A DNA stretch of 64,000 bases from Bacillus sp. EB01 (GCF_000613125.1 NZ_HG964497.1:3665037-3729036); one strand, 5' to 3'; counted from the stretch's first letter, positions 16,239-25,755 are shown. The notes: generated by a model not told the origin, from the letters alone. Program-made: numbers and translations.

Positions 16239-16430
16239 AATAGACGGAAGGATTCCGCTTAATTAGTGAAAAGCATTTAAAATCGCTTAAATAGACGGAG
16301 AGATTCCGTCTATTGACTCAAAACATATGAAAATGGGGGCTTTTACTTTGTATAACCGGAAAACCTCCCCTTATTCTCACCGATACGAACTCCATTCACC
16401 ATTTAACCGGAAAATCTCCGCTTATTTTAC
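16239..16430. repeat. Intergenic repeats with 51 bp spacing (array 3)
   Basis: AATAGACGGA begins at 16239 and 16290 (51 apart); TAACCGGAAAA(C/T)CTCC begins at 16353 and 16404 (51 apart). Inner palindromes include GACGGAGAGATTCCGTC. The two sub-families look like variants of one unit. They fill much of the 470-base gap before the sigma-factor remnant; no gene seen. Confidence 0.65.
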
Positions 16431-16641
16431 TTCGGCTGGTTACTCAACTTATTTAAAGAGAGTGTTTTTATCTCTATCTCCTCATTTGATGCATTAAGGT
16501 GAACCGTATCACAACGAAGAAAAGCGGCTGCCAATAGGGCAGTCTTTTTTATAGTTGAAATAGAATTTATTTACAAAAAACCAGAACCCTTTTTGATTTC
16601 AAACGTCTAAACAGTAGGATTCCAAAATGGGGGAGAAAAGA

Positions 16642-16797
16642 ATGGTTGAGGACGAAATAAAAGATTGGTTTGACCATTATCATCAAACGATATTCAAATA
16701 CATCTTTATGCTTACAAAAGACTATCAACAATCAGAGGACCTAACCCAGGAAACCTTTTTGAATGCATATAAGCGGGTCAGTGGAACAAAGAATTAA
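16642..16797 (+). pseudogene. ECF-type sigma factor remnant (region 2 only)
   Basis: 51 codons with GGGGGAG upstream. Residues 1-46 read like the N-terminus of a sigma-70 ECF factor: WFDHYHQTIFKYIFMLTKDY then QSEDLTQETFLNAYKR, that is region 2.1-2.2. It then stops after SGTKN. Regions 2.3-4 are gone, so it cannot be a working sigma factor. The next frame continues with the end of a different protein, suggesting an internal deletion that joined two genes. Confidence 0.7.
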
Positions 16798-17032
16798 AGG
16801 ATTTTTGCCAGACTCCCCCCTTTATGGTCATAATGTTAAAGAAGTAAGTGTTGCTGGGCAGCGGGCTGTACTTTACGAACCCACAACAGAGTACGGCGTT
16901 ACTGAGTTGTATATTGTCACCAAGAAATATGTTTACTACCTATCAAATTCTGGATTATACGATGAAAAGCAAGGAAACAGCGAGGAACTAATCCAGCTTG
17001 CCAACTTATTTAATTTTGAAGCAGAGAAATAA
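16763..17032 (+). pseudogene. C-terminal fragment of a secreted/anti-sigma-type protein (DUF4367-like) fused by deletion
   Basis: The frame overlaps the sigma remnant in another phase. From about residue 6 (SVEQRIKGFLPDSPLYGHNV) it looks like the C-terminal domain of the extracellular part of sigma-operon regulatory proteins, with EYGVTELYIVTKKYVYYLS and a terminal EELIQLANLF. No signal, membrane segment or ribosome site is visible for it. Read together with the upstream piece, this is what remains of a sigma/anti-sigma pair. The DUF4367 resemblance is from memory and tentative. Confidence 0.5.
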
Positions 17033-17060
17033 AACGGCAAGAAATATTCTGTTCTCTTTT

Positions 17061-17110
17061 AATAAACATAAAAATGCTTGGACATGTCCAAGCATTTTTA
17101 TGTTTTTATT
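17061..17110. terminator. Strong bidirectional terminator next to pepF
   Basis: A long palindrome centred on ACATGT at 17082-17087: AAAAATGCTTGGACATGTCCAAGC plus flanking ATAAA/TTTAT. T-runs lie on both strands. It ends pepF on the minus strand and the remnant genes on the plus strand. Confidence 0.88.
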
Positions 17111-17154
17111 AAATAGCGCCCCATCTTCATGTGTTGTAACGGTCCTCAGATCCG

Positions 17155-18972
17155 TTAGCTTAGCAGCTGTTCCATTTCATTCAGCTTCTCTTCAAATACC
17201 TTGCAGGCACCTTTGACAGGCTCTGGGCTGGTCATATCGACGCCCGCCTTCTTGAGTACTTCGATTGGATAATCGGAGCTGCCTGCCTTCAGGAAGTCCA
17301 GATAACGCTTAACAGCCGGCTCGCCTTCCTCAAGAATTTGCTTGCTGAGCGCAGTAGCAGCACTGTAGCCAGTCGCATACTGGTATACATAATAGTTGTA
17401 ATAGAAATGCGGGATCCTGGACCACTCAAGCCCGATTTCCTCATCAATCGTAATATCCTTGCCGCCGAAGTATTTCTTGTTCAGCTCATAGTAATCCTTT
17501 GTCAATGACTCGGCTGTCAGCGGCTCATTGTTCTGGGCCTTGGCATGGATATGATGCTCAAACTCGGCAAACATTGTCTGGCGGAACACCGTGCCCCTGA
17601 AGCCTTCCAGGAAGTGGTTCAGCAGGTACAACCGCTTTTGCTCATCGTCAATTGTTTTTAACAAATAGTCATTGAGCAGCGCTTCGTTGCATGTAGAAGC
17701 TACCTCGGCAACGAAAATGCTGTAATTTCCATACGGATACGGCTGGTTCTTCCTTGTATAATAGCTGTGGACCGAATGCCCGAATTCGTGGGCAAGCGTG
17801 AACAGATTGTTGACATTGTTTTGCCAGTTCATCAGGATGTATGGGTTTGTGCCATATGCACCTGACGAATACGCTCCGCTCCGTTTCCCTTTGTTTTCGT
17901 GGACATCAACCCAGCGGTTCTCGAAGCCTTCCTTCAAGATGTTTTGATATTCCTCACCAAGCGGTGCAAGCCCGTTTAACACATACTCGCGTGCTTCGTC
18001 ATAGGAGACGTCCATCTTAACATCCTTAACAAGCGGAGTATAAAGATCATACATATGCAAATCATCAACACCGAGCACCTTTTTGCGCAGCTTCACATAG
18101 CGGTGCAGCAAATTGAGATTGTCATTGACAGTACCCACCAGATTATCATAGACACTTTCAGGAATGTTATTAGCCGCAAGCGCAGCATGGCGGGCAGAAT
18201 CGTATTTCCTCACCCGGGCATAGAAGTTATCCTTCTTAACCTGTGCCCCAAGCGTCGAAGCAAATGTATTGCGGAACTTCCCATACGTATCGTAGACAGC
18301 CTTGAAGGCATCATGGCGGACACGCGGGTCAGCGCTTTCCAGGAAACGCGAATAGCGGCCGTGGGTTACTTCGACTTCCTCGCCGTTTTCATCCTTGATT
18401 GCAGGGAATTCAAGGTCTGCATTATTAAGTGAACCAAATATACTTGAAGATGCCCCCATCACTTCGCCGGCTTCAGCAAGCAGTGCCTCCTGCTCCGCGC
18501 TCAAAACATGCGGCCGCTGCAGATTGATTTCCTCAAGGGCATGTTCATACAGCTTCAGCTCCGGCTTTTCTTCCAGGAAGCCATTGATCTTTTCAACGTC
18601 AACCGCCAGGATTTCAGGAACAATATAAGCCAACTGGCTTGCTGCCTGGGAATACAGTGCCTTCATCCTGTCATCAAGACCCTGATAGAAGGAGTTGCTT
18701 GTATCCTGATCATAACGCATATGCGCATATGTATACAGCCTGCCAAGCCTTTCCAGCAACTGGTCCTGCTCCTTTAATGCGGTATACAAACTTTCAGCAC
18801 TCTCACCCAGCTTGCCGCGATGTGCCGCCACGCCGGGAATCAGCGCCTTAACATCTTGGAATTCCTTTTCCCACTCATCATCCGATGCAAAAATATCTTC
18901 AAGGCGCCATGTCTCCTCAACAGCAACCTCACTTCTCGCTGGCAATTTTTTTACCGTAGATTCATTCGTCAT
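17155..18972 (-). CDS. pepF: Oligoendopeptidase F (M3 family)
   Basis: 605 residues, full length. The zinc site HEFGH is at residues 395-399 (TLAHEFGHSVHSYY), with the third ligand expected in the downstream EVAS region (FVAEVASTCNEALL). Cytosolic metallopeptidase that cuts peptides of about 7-17 residues; B. subtilis PepF (YjbG) overproduction blocks sporulation initiation by degrading signalling peptides. GGAGGATGAATT precedes the ATG. Adjacent to coiA as in B. subtilis; the two peptide permeases in this window supply possible substrates. Confidence 0.95.
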   Translation of the reverse strand: MTNESTVKKLPARSEVAVEETWRLEDIFASDDEWEKEFQDVKALIPGVAAHRGKLGESAESLYTALKEQDQLLERLGRLYTYAHMRYDQDTSNSFYQGLDDRMKALYSQAASQLAYIVPEILAVDVEKINGFLEEKPELKLYEHALEEINLQRPHVLSAEQEALLAEAGEVMGASSSIFGSLNNADLEFPAIKDENGEEVEVTHGRYSRFLESADPRVRHDAFKAVYDTYGKFRNTFASTLGAQVKKDNFYARVRKYDSARHAALAANNIPESVYDNLVGTVNDNLNLLHRYVKLRKKVLGVDDLHMYDLYTPLVKDVKMDVSYDEAREYVLNGLAPLGEEYQNILKEGFENRWVDVHENKGKRSGAYSSGAYGTNPYILMNWQNNVNNLFTLAHEFGHSVHSYYTRKNQPYPYGNYSIFVAEVASTCNEALLNDYLLKTIDDEQKRLYLLNHFLEGFRGTVFRQTMFAEFEHHIHAKAQNNEPLTAESLTKDYYELNKKYFGGKDITIDEEIGLEWSRIPHFYYNYYVYQYATGYSAATALSKQILEEGEPAVKRYLDFLKAGSSDYPIEVLKKAGVDMTSPEPVKGACKVFEEKLNEMEQLLS

Positions 18973-19102
18973 AATTCATCCTCCATTCGACATTTCGACT
19001 TTCGAAGTAATACCATTAATACTATTCTCGCTTTTTTAAAAAATTCCTGCAATTAATTTGAATAACAAATTTTCATCTCTATTATTCCCCAAGCTTGAAA
19101 TT

Positions 19103-20281
19103 TCAGGTATTCCTCCGGTAAAATTCATCTTCCATCGCCATTTGTTCCGCTGTTGATCCAGGAAAGAGCATTTCTTTTTGTAAAAGGAAGACGCCGTCTT
19201 GTTTATGTACAAGAAAACCCAGCGCGGCGAGACGCGACAAGTATTCATAAGCCAACGCTCCCAATGTCATATCTTTAGCAAGCGGCAGCACGCGCAACCG
19301 GATATCTCCCCGGGCACAACGCTTTTCTAAACTTTGAACGATTTCCTCGACCGTCACAAAACTGCCTGGTGTTTTTTTAAAAAGAAGATCTATAAAAAGA
19401 TAGGTTTGCCAAATGATTGGGAATGCAGTAACTGAAACAGAAAAGAAACCAGGCTGGCCAATTTGTGGTGGGAGCAGGAACAAATTCTTTCCTGCTGTGT
19501 ACAGATCATTGAGGAATTTGGTGTGGATTGTTGCCGGGTTTGCGCCAATTAACAACTTGCTCTGCACAAGCTTTCGCCTCCATAGGGATCCAGGAACCTG
19601 TTGTAATGATGGAGGAATTAGAGCATCTCTGAGACGGGCGCGATTCAAATGAATCTGTGCCTTCGATGCGAACGCTTTTGAAGTTGAGTATGGGGATATA
19701 CTGTGCAACAGGGTGAACCTCCCTGTATCTGGACAGAAAAAAGGAATAAAGCCGGGCCCATTAAGTGCGTCCCGATAAAATAAATAATGGAAGCCTGAAA
19801 GCTGGACTGTCTTTCCGGAATATTTCGGCAGATGGGTCGCACCAAGAATCCAAAGCGGGATATATCCCCTGCTCTCATATCCCTGTGTTCTTTTAATAAA
19901 ACATTCTTCCGGAATTGTACTGCATTGAAATTCGAGGGCGTAATGACGGTTTTGATGGAGAAAGGTAATATCGGGGCGCTGACGGATGTAAGGGTCATAT
20001 TGTTCGACTGCTGCTGGTATGCCCTGACGTCTGAGCCAGTTGAAGAGTGCAAGCTTTCCTGCCAGATGGTACTCAGATTCTCTGTCATACTTGCTCTCCT
20101 CGCAACCGTCCTTGAGATGCGAAAAGTGAAAAATCCTTTTTGTTCCTAATTTCAGGATGACTTGCTCTCCGCAGGAAGGACAAAGAAATTCCTCATCGTC
20201 CCGAAGCTGTTTCAACGCTTCCCTGCTATAGCCATGGGCAAGGCAAAGGGTCTGGCCGTTTTTCAATTTTGCGGTCAGCAC
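19103..20281 (-). CDS. coiA: Competence protein CoiA
   Basis: 392 residues. A CPSCGE zinc-ribbon half site at about 34-39, then the CoiA nuclease-like core with YDRESEYHLAGK and YALEFQCSTIPEE (Glu/Gln metal-site type), and a long variable C-terminus. CoiA promotes recombination of incoming DNA in competent cells; it is ComK-controlled in B. subtilis. AAAGGAGGAG lies 7 bases from the ATG. The neighbours pepF and mecA (a competence regulator) match B. subtilis, apart from the cardiolipin synthase in between. Confidence 0.9.
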   Translation of the reverse strand: MLTAKLKNGQTLCLAHGYSREALKQLRDDEEFLCPSCGEQVILKLGTKRIFHFSHLKDGCEESKYDRESEYHLAGKLALFNWLRRQGIPAAVEQYDPYIRQRPDITFLHQNRHYALEFQCSTIPEECFIKRTQGYESRGYIPLWILGATHLPKYSGKTVQLSGFHYLFYRDALNGPGFIPFFCPDTGRFTLLHSISPYSTSKAFASKAQIHLNRARLRDALIPPSLQQVPGSLWRRKLVQSKLLIGANPATIHTKFLNDLYTAGKNLFLLPPQIGQPGFFSVSVTAFPIIWQTYLFIDLLFKKTPGSFVTVEEIVQSLEKRCARGDIRLRVLPLAKDMTLGALAYEYLSRLAALGFLVHKQDGVFLLQKEMLFPGSTAEQMAMEDEFYRRNT

Positions 20282-20395
20282 ATGCTATCTCCTCCTTTTT
20301 CTTTCTCTATATTAAATTCTCTTTCCGTGGGCCAACTCCTTTTATATGGTAAAACTTTTTAAATGTGTGAAACAGTAAGCATCTTCAAAATTAAT

Positions 20396-20437
20396 AAAAT
20401 ACCCAGCCGTTTGCTTTGTAAGCGGCTGGGTTTTCGG
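20396..20437 (-). terminator. Terminator of cardiolipin synthase gene
   Basis: CCCAGCCG...CGGCTGGG stem flanked by A and T runs, in the gap between the coiA start and the cls stop; oriented for cls. Confidence 0.8.
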
Positions 20438-20515
20438 TAATAACTCAATATTCATTTATAAAAGGAACAGTGTACCACGCCTTAATAGCCTTAATAAGCC
20501 TCCCCCAACTAACAA

Positions 20516-22027
20516 CTAAAGCAGCGGTGAGAGGAGCCTTGAGGTCGATTCAAGAAGTCTGTTTCCGAAGTGGCGCTGATTGAAGCTGTTGAGTTCCAGC
20601 TTTTTTGATTCCTTAATATCATTCTCATATTCAGCTACCAGCTTCCTTGTACTCTCTGTACGATAAAGGAAGGCATTTACCTCGAAGTTCAGATGGAAGC
20701 TCCTCATATCCATATTGGAAGTTCCAATCGAAGCTAGCTCGCCATCAACAATGACTATTTTACTATGCATAAAGCCCCGCTTATACTCATACACCTTCAC
20801 GCCAGCTTCAAGCATCTCTGGAAAGTAGGAACGTGATGCATGGAAAACAATCCATTTATCAGGTTTATCCGGCACAAGAATCCGGACATCAATTCCGCTC
20901 AACGCAGCAATCTTCAGGGCAGAAAAAATATCTTCATCCGGAATGAAGTAAGGCGAGGCAATCCAGACTGATTTTTCTGCAGCGGTAATCATCGAGAATA
21001 GCATATTCTTGATTGTCGTATGTTCATTATCCGGTCCTCCCGCTATTAAATGAACGCCACCGTGGAATCTGCTTCCTTTAACATGTGGAAGGTATTCCTC
21101 GGTTAGAAGACTGTGATTGGTCATATAGTACCAATCCTGTGCAAAGATGAGCTGAAGGCTTCTTACCGCTTCCCCTTTCAGCATTAAATGCGTATCTCGC
21201 CAAAAACCGATTTTCTTGACCCGGCCCAGATACTCATCGCCAATATTCAGGCCGCCGACAAAGCCGACAATTCCATCAATCACAATAATTTTCCGGTGGT
21301 TTCTGAAGTTGAATTTACTGCTCAGGAAAGGAAGCTTTACCGGCCCGAAGGCTACAATTTCAACGCCAGCCTTTTTCAAGCTATTGATATATTTCTTTGA
21401 CAGCCTCCATGATCCTACATCATCGTACATTACCCTTACCTTGACACCTTCGCGTGCTTTCTTCGCAAGTACAGCCTTTATTTCTTTGCCAATTTCATCG
21501 TCCCGGAGTATATAATACTCAAGGTGGATATGATGTTTTGCTTTTTTTAATTCCCTAAGGATGTGGCCGAATGTTTCTTCTCCATTTGCCAACGTTTTCG
21601 TTTCAGTTGTAAACGAGATGGGGGTGTTCCCAAGCTTTTGTGCAAGTGAAACCAGCCTATGCTGCTGCCCAACAAATTCTGAAGGGGTTTTATTAGGCTC
21701 AGGGACAACTTCGCCCTCAACTGTCAGATATACCTGCTTATCAAGGATATACTTTTTACGGTACATTCGTTCCTTTTTGTAATTCCTTCCAAATAGGATA
21801 TAAAAAATGAATCCGAGAAGAGGCAGGCTGCCAAGGACGACCAGCCAGGTAATGGTCTGGGTAGGATGCCTATTTTCCAGGAAGATAACAAGACCTATAA
21901 AAATGACAGATAACGAGAATAAAACGCTTATAATACCAAAAATATCCCATTTAAGGTAATCCTTGAACAGGTAGATGCCGCCTGACAAGATTAAAGCAAA
22001 AACGATAATTCTTACTGTGTTCTTCAA
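20516..22027 (-). CDS. cls: Cardiolipin synthase (phospholipase D family)
   Basis: 503 residues. Two N-terminal transmembrane helices (about 3-22 and 31-51; a third at 60-79), then two HKD motifs: FRNHRKIIVIDG (His244, Lys246) and FMHSKIVIVDG (about 420-430). It condenses two phosphatidylglycerols into cardiolipin and glycerol in the membrane. The start appears to be TTG at 22027, with GGCGGTGA 6 bases upstream. In B. subtilis cls genes are elsewhere; here it interrupts mecA-coiA. Confidence 0.94.
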   Translation of the reverse strand: MKNTVRIIVFALILSGGIYLFKDYLKWDIFGIISVLFSLSVIFIGLVIFLENRHPTQTITWLVVLGSLPLLGFIFYILFGRNYKKERMYRKKYILDKQVYLTVEGEVVPEPNKTPSEFVGQQHRLVSLAQKLGNTPISFTTETKTLANGEETFGHILRELKKAKHHIHLEYYILRDDEIGKEIKAVLAKKAREGVKVRVMYDDVGSWRLSKKYINSLKKAGVEIVAFGPVKLPFLSSKFNFRNHRKIIVIDGIVGFVGGLNIGDEYLGRVKKIGFWRDTHLMLKGEAVRSLQLIFAQDWYYMTNHSLLTEEYLPHVKGSRFHGGVHLIAGGPDNEHTTIKNMLFSMITAAEKSVWIASPYFIPDEDIFSALKIAALSGIDVRILVPDKPDKWIVFHASRSYFPEMLEAGVKVYEYKRGFMHSKIVIVDGELASIGTSNMDMRSFHLNFEVNAFLYRTESTRKLVAEYENDIKESKKLELNSFNQRHFGNRLLESTSRLLSPLL

Positions 22028-22179
22028 TTCTTATCACCGCCGTTATCCTACAATACGTTCTTCAGTTGAGAAAAGTTTCTATATAAATGAATTAATTAGT
22101 CCTTACGGGAATTCAACTCCCCTAATAGAAGAGGAAATCCACTGCATTTTTTAAAAAACCCATTCAAAACCACATAAAA

Positions 22180-22216
22180 AAAGCCGGCCTCAGAGCCTGA
22201 TGGACCTGGGTCGGCT
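22180..22216 (-). terminator. Terminator of mecA
   Basis: Minus-strand AGCCGACC...GGCCGGCT followed by seven T residues, five bases past the mecA stop. Confidence 0.8.
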
Positions 22217-22221
22217 AGTAA

Positions 22222-22881
22222 TTAAAAATACTTGCGCAATTCGGCAAAGACATTTTGATTGATAACTTCTTTCCCGTATTCCTCTAATCGATGAATGGTT
22301 AGCTGGCTCTCCTCCCCATATTCCAGGAGAATGCTGAGCAGGTCGTCAATTTTATCCTCCTCAAATTTTCCTTCCGGGAATTCGATGTATAAATAATACT
22401 TGTTTTCATAATGGAACAGTTTTGTATCAATTTCATCCAAACCGCCCCGTTTTGAAAGCTGGATGATGTCCTCAAAGTCTCTGAATGAAAGAAGGAAATC
22501 CATGCCTTCCTCTTCGCCAAACCCATCTTCATCCCCTGGAGTGAAATGTTGTTCAAGGATATCTTCGAGTTGATCATCTATTGGCAGGTCCTTCACTTTT
22601 TCATGAGGAATCGGCAATTCAAACTTTTGTCCGTCCTTGGACATTTGTGCCTTTGTGACCAAAACTTCGAGCCCTTTATCAAGCGCTTGAACCTGTATCC
22701 AAAGCGGGCCTTCGACAGTGAACTCTTCTTCCTGATGGATTTCGTCCATCATTTCCCAGAAAAGTTCCTCGCTGCGTTCCCGGTTGTACCAGATTTCCTC
22801 GCGATCGAAACCACGCTCTTCTATATCAATATACGAAATATAAAACTTGACTGTATTTTCGTTAATACGTTCTATCTCCAT
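22222..22881 (-). CDS. mecA: Adaptor protein MecA
   Basis: 219 residues, two-domain as usual: an N-terminal substrate-binding domain (MEIERINENTVKFYISYIDI through WEMMDEIHQEEEF, residues 1-55), an acidic linker (about 90-125) and a C-terminal ClpC-binding domain (FRDFEDIIQLSKR onward). MecA targets ComK for ClpCP degradation and assembles the ClpC hexamer. GGGAG precedes the ATG. Its neighbour spx is a ClpXP substrate. Length and sequence match B. subtilis MecA well. Confidence 0.95.
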   Translation of the reverse strand: MEIERINENTVKFYISYIDIEERGFDREEIWYNRERSEELFWEMMDEIHQEEEFTVEGPLWIQVQALDKGLEVLVTKAQMSKDGQKFELPIPHEKVKDLPIDDQLEDILEQHFTPGDEDGFGEEEGMDFLLSFRDFEDIIQLSKRGGLDEIDTKLFHYENKYYLYIEFPEGKFEEDKIDDLLSILLEYGEESQLTIHRLEEYGKEVINQNVFAELRKYF

Positions 22882-23100
22882 ATTTAACTCTCCCTTCCGG
22901 CAGCAAGAGTGAAGGGACTGATTACCCCCATGCAGACGGTATTGCTTATCTATTACCCATATGAAGACTGTTTATTCTTTGTACAGCCTTGTACCTTTAT
23001 TTTATGACAATCAAGGGAATTAGGGAAACAAAAGATACCAATTCTTGAAAAATGAGCATATGCCCTTAGCACAGTCATACAGAACCATTTCCTGTAGTTT

Positions 23101-23278
23101 TCCGCTGCAGGCGCTTCGCTTTCCACGGGCGGCCTGGGAGCCTCCTCGGCGCAAGCGCCTGCGGGGTCTTCCACTGACCTTTTCTCCCGTAGGACATTGA
23201 ATAATCATCCTGAAAAAGCACCGCAGGAGAAAATGCGCTTTTTGCATTTTCGAACGAGTCTTCACGCCTTCCGCTTCA
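23101..23278 (-). repeat. Dispersed modular repeat, family B, copy 1 (uninterrupted)
   Basis: On the minus strand it starts AGCGGAAGGCGTGAAGACTCG and ends CGAAGCGCCTGCAGCGGAAAA. It contains the hairpin GAAAATGC-loop-GCATTTTC (23229-23251). The junction GCCGAGGAG/GCTCCCAGG (23141/23142) is intact here, while the copies at 42.4 and 61.8 kb carry an insertion at exactly this point. It is the only structure I see in the 650-base gap between mecA and spx, besides the spx terminator. Confidence 0.88.
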
Positions 23279-23483
23279 ATCCATTCTGTTAAAAAACAAC
23301 AACTTTCTATAACACTGCCTACATTTAAGAGTCCAATTTATCACCTGCACTATAAATGTAAGTGAGTAAGAATCTCCATATATAGAAAGCGGATTCAGTA
23401 TGCTGGCTTTTTAAGTTTCCTTCTAGTTTAGCAAAGGCTTGGTTGCAATACAATAAAATTTAATTGGAAAAACCATTAAATTT

Positions 23484-23517
23484 TAAACAAAAAAACCCCC
23501 ACTTTCATGGGGGTTTC
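23484..23517 (-). terminator. Terminator of spx
   Basis: Minus-strand GAAACCCCCATGAAAGTGGGGGTTTTTTT: CCCCC/GGGGG stem extended by AAA/TTT, seven T residues. Confidence 0.9.
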
Positions 23518-23527
23518 AAGGTATATT

Positions 23528-23923
23528 CTAATTGACAAGCTTTTGAGCTTCCCGAAGTTGGAAGGTGCGGACCTTCCGTGGAAGGAAGCGGCGGATTTCA
23601 TCCTCGTTATAGCCTACCTGCAGCCTTTTTTCATCCAGGATAATCGGGCGGCGAAGCAAACCCGGATTTTCCTTAATTAATTCAAACAGGTTCTGCAGAG
23701 GCATGGCTTCAAGGTTGACATCAAGCTTCTGGAATGTTTTCGAGCGAGTTGAGATGATCTCATCTGTCCCATCTTCAGTCATTCGAAGGATTTCCTTAAT
23801 TTCATCGATTGATAATGGTTCAGAGAAGATATTCCTTTCTTTGTACGGAATCTCATGCTCTTCCAACCATGATTTTGCTTTCCTACATGATGTGCAGCTC
23901 GGTGAAGTGTATAGCGTTACCAT
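23528..23923 (-). CDS. spx: Transcriptional regulator Spx
   Basis: 131 residues from ATG 23923 (AAGGAG 13 bases upstream; an ATG 33 bases further up lacks one). ArsC-like fold with the redox switch Cys10-Thr-Ser-Cys13 in [44 protein letters not shown] is the conserved central segment. Spx binds the RNA polymerase alpha C-terminal domain and turns on thiol-stress genes when Cys10-Cys13 is oxidised; it is removed by ClpXP-YjbH. Strong call. Confidence 0.97.
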   Translation of the reverse strand: MVTLYTSPSCTSCRKAKSWLEEHEIPYKERNIFSEPLSIDEIKEILRMTEDGTDEIISTRSKTFQKLDVNLEAMPLQNLFELIKENPGLLRRPIILDEKRLQVGYNEDEIRRFLPRKVRTFQLREAQKLVN

Positions 23924-24509
23924 TGTTTTTTCACACTCCTTCAGATTTAAGACCATCTATATGGTGGTATAAGAAATTACTATTTTTATAGTAATAAATT
24001 AAAATAATTATAAATAAGGAATTTATATTATTTATTATACAATATGACAGATTAAAACGATATAGTTTTTTGTATTCATTTCAACTTTAGGTTCATACCT
24101 TCTTATAGACGATTTAGAGCAGAAAAAGTTTCACTTTTTTAAAATCTTAATCTTTAATTTTCCCTCATCTCCCCTTAAATCGATATAAGATTCGAATAAT
24201 TTTACCTCTTTATGTACGTATTGCGGCAAAATATTTAAAGATATAAACTTTTACCCTTTTTTTCAAGTTTAAAACATTTTTTGTTAAACTTTTTTTCTCA
24301 ATGAATTTTTTTAATTGAAAAACTCACGGATGCCCTTGGGCTTAATGTTAAAGCATCTGAGGGAATTCCAATGTTTCTAGCAGCCGGGTAAGAGAAAATA
24401 AATTTCATCTCTAGAACCTGTTGTTTTCCTTTTAATAATGTTAGCTTTCTTTTAAAATAGAAGGTAGATACATAGCTATTATACAATCAGGAGGGGCAGG
24501 GGAAGAAGG
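23924..24509. other. Gene-free A+T-rich region upstream of spx
   Basis: 586 bases between the divergent starts of spx and a small membrane protein gene. Strongly A+T rich; stop codons in all frames prevent any convincing gene. It must hold promoters for both genes, but I could not pick a -35/-10 pair with confidence. Confidence 0.6.
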
Positions 24510-24695
24510 ATGGGAGAATATTTACTCGATTTTGCAATGGTCACAATCCTTATTGTTGGAATTACAGCTGTCATGGGTGTCTTAACCAATGGAATTGGTA
24601 CTAGCTTATTTGCAAGAGGAAAAAAGAATGAGTTTGTTGACCAGATAGCCGGTAATCAAAAGGGCTGGAAGCAAGTGGGCGGCAAAAGGAAATAA
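24510..24695 (+). CDS. Small single-pass membrane protein (61 aa)
   Basis: 61 codons behind a strong purine-rich ribosome site (AGGAGGGGCAGGGGAAGAAGG). Residues 5-28 are a hydrophobic helix (LLDFAMVTILIVGITAVMGV), followed by a basic soluble tail (ARGKKNEFVDQIAGNQKGWK). I do not recognise the family. Stand-alone gene followed by an inverted repeat and T-run near 24710-24745. Likely real, function unknown. Confidence 0.65.
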   Translation: MGEYLLDFAMVTILIVGITAVMGVLTNGIGTSLFARGKKNEFVDQIAGNQKGWKQVGGKRK

Positions 24696-24744
24696 TTATA
24701 AATGAAAGCTGCAGAAGACCCCCATTGGGCCTGCAGTTTTTTTT

Positions 24745-24782
24745 ATCCAAAAAAGGTGGCTCCTGATTCATTCAGGAGCCTT
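24745..24782 (-). terminator. Terminator of the opp operon
   Basis: GGCTCCTGA...TCAGGAGCC, 9-bp stem, followed on the minus strand by a T-run; 11 bases past the oppF stop. Confidence 0.88.
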
Positions 24783-24792
24783 TGTTTATAGC

Positions 24793-25731
24793 TTATTTAT
24801 ACTGTGCTTTGTATTGCTGGAATTCCTTTTCGGAGCAAAGGACGTAGTGGCCAGGAGCTACTTCGCGCATTTCCACCTGCTCGTTGTCATCATAATCATG
24901 AACACTTGGATTATACGTTTTACGCTTTCGTGTACGCTCACTATCCGGGTCTGGAAGTGGAATTGCAGATAACAGAGATTGAGTATATGGGTGAAGCGGA
25001 TTTTTATACAAATCCTCCGCCGGTGCCAATTCAACCAGCTTCCCGAAGTACATAACACCAATCCTATCACTGATATATTTAACCATTGAAAGGTCGTGGG
25101 CAATAAACAAATACGTCAGCCCTTTTTCACGCTGCAGCTTTTTCAAAAGATTGACAACCTGAGCCTGGATTGACACATCGAGTGCGGAGATAGGTTCATC
25201 CGCAATAATGAATTCAGGTTGAACAGCCAATGCACGAGCGATACCAATCCTTTGTCTCTGCCCACCCGAGAATTCGTGTGGATAGCGGTTCGCGTGCTCC
25301 TTGTTTAGGCCTACTGTTTCAAGCAGGGTGTAAACCCGCTCCATTCGTTCTTTTCTATTCTTGGCAAGGCCATGGATGTCAATACCTTCTGCTATAACAT
25401 CCGCAACCTTCATTTTCGGGTTTAATGAAGCGTAAGGGTCCTGAAAAATCATTTGAATACTGCGATTGAACTTCTTAAGTTCATTTCGTGACTTTTTGTT
25501 GTGGACGTCTTCGCCTTTAAATTTAATGATACCATCGGTCTTATCATACAGTCTTATAATCGTTCGCCCCGTAGTTGACTTCCCACATCCGGATTCACCT
25601 ACAAGACCTAGGGTTTCCCCTTTATAAATATCAAATGAGATGCCATCAATTGCCTTTACTTCATTTGGCTTACCAACATTAAAATATTGCTTTAAATTGC
25701 TGATTTCTAAAAGCTTTTCCTTATTTTCCAT
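24793..25731 (-). CDS. oppF: Oligopeptide ABC transporter ATP-binding protein OppF
   Basis: 312 residues. Walker [10 protein letters not shown] (about 46-54), signature FSGGQRQRIGIARALA, Walker B FIIADEP and the switch His in LFIAHDLSMV. The C-terminal NPLHPYTQSLLSAIPLPDP is the OppD/F family tail, though the usual Cys-rich Fe-S-like end is replaced by a shorter GHYVLCSEKEF. Provides energy for peptide import (nutrition, competence and sporulation signals). Last gene of oppABCDF; GAGGAGG precedes the ATG. Confidence 0.93.
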   Translation of the reverse strand: MENKEKLLEISNLKQYFNVGKPNEVKAIDGISFDIYKGETLGLVGESGCGKSTTGRTIIRLYDKTDGIIKFKGEDVHNKKSRNELKKFNRSIQMIFQDPYASLNPKMKVADVIAEGIDIHGLAKNRKERMERVYTLLETVGLNKEHANRYPHEFSGGQRQRIGIARALAVQPEFIIADEPISALDVSIQAQVVNLLKKLQREKGLTYLFIAHDLSMVKYISDRIGVMYFGKLVELAPAEDLYKNPLHPYTQSLLSAIPLPDPDSERTRKRKTYNPSVHDYDDNEQVEMREVAPGHYVLCSEKEFQQYKAQYK

Positions 25732-25755
25732 ACCTTTTCCTCCTCTCCACCATTT

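Noticed and set aside
24713-24745. CTGCAG...CTGCAG hairpin with T-run after the 61-residue membrane protein gene
   Set aside because: The two arms are palindromic sites with uneven inner pairing; may be a terminator but too weak to list separately.
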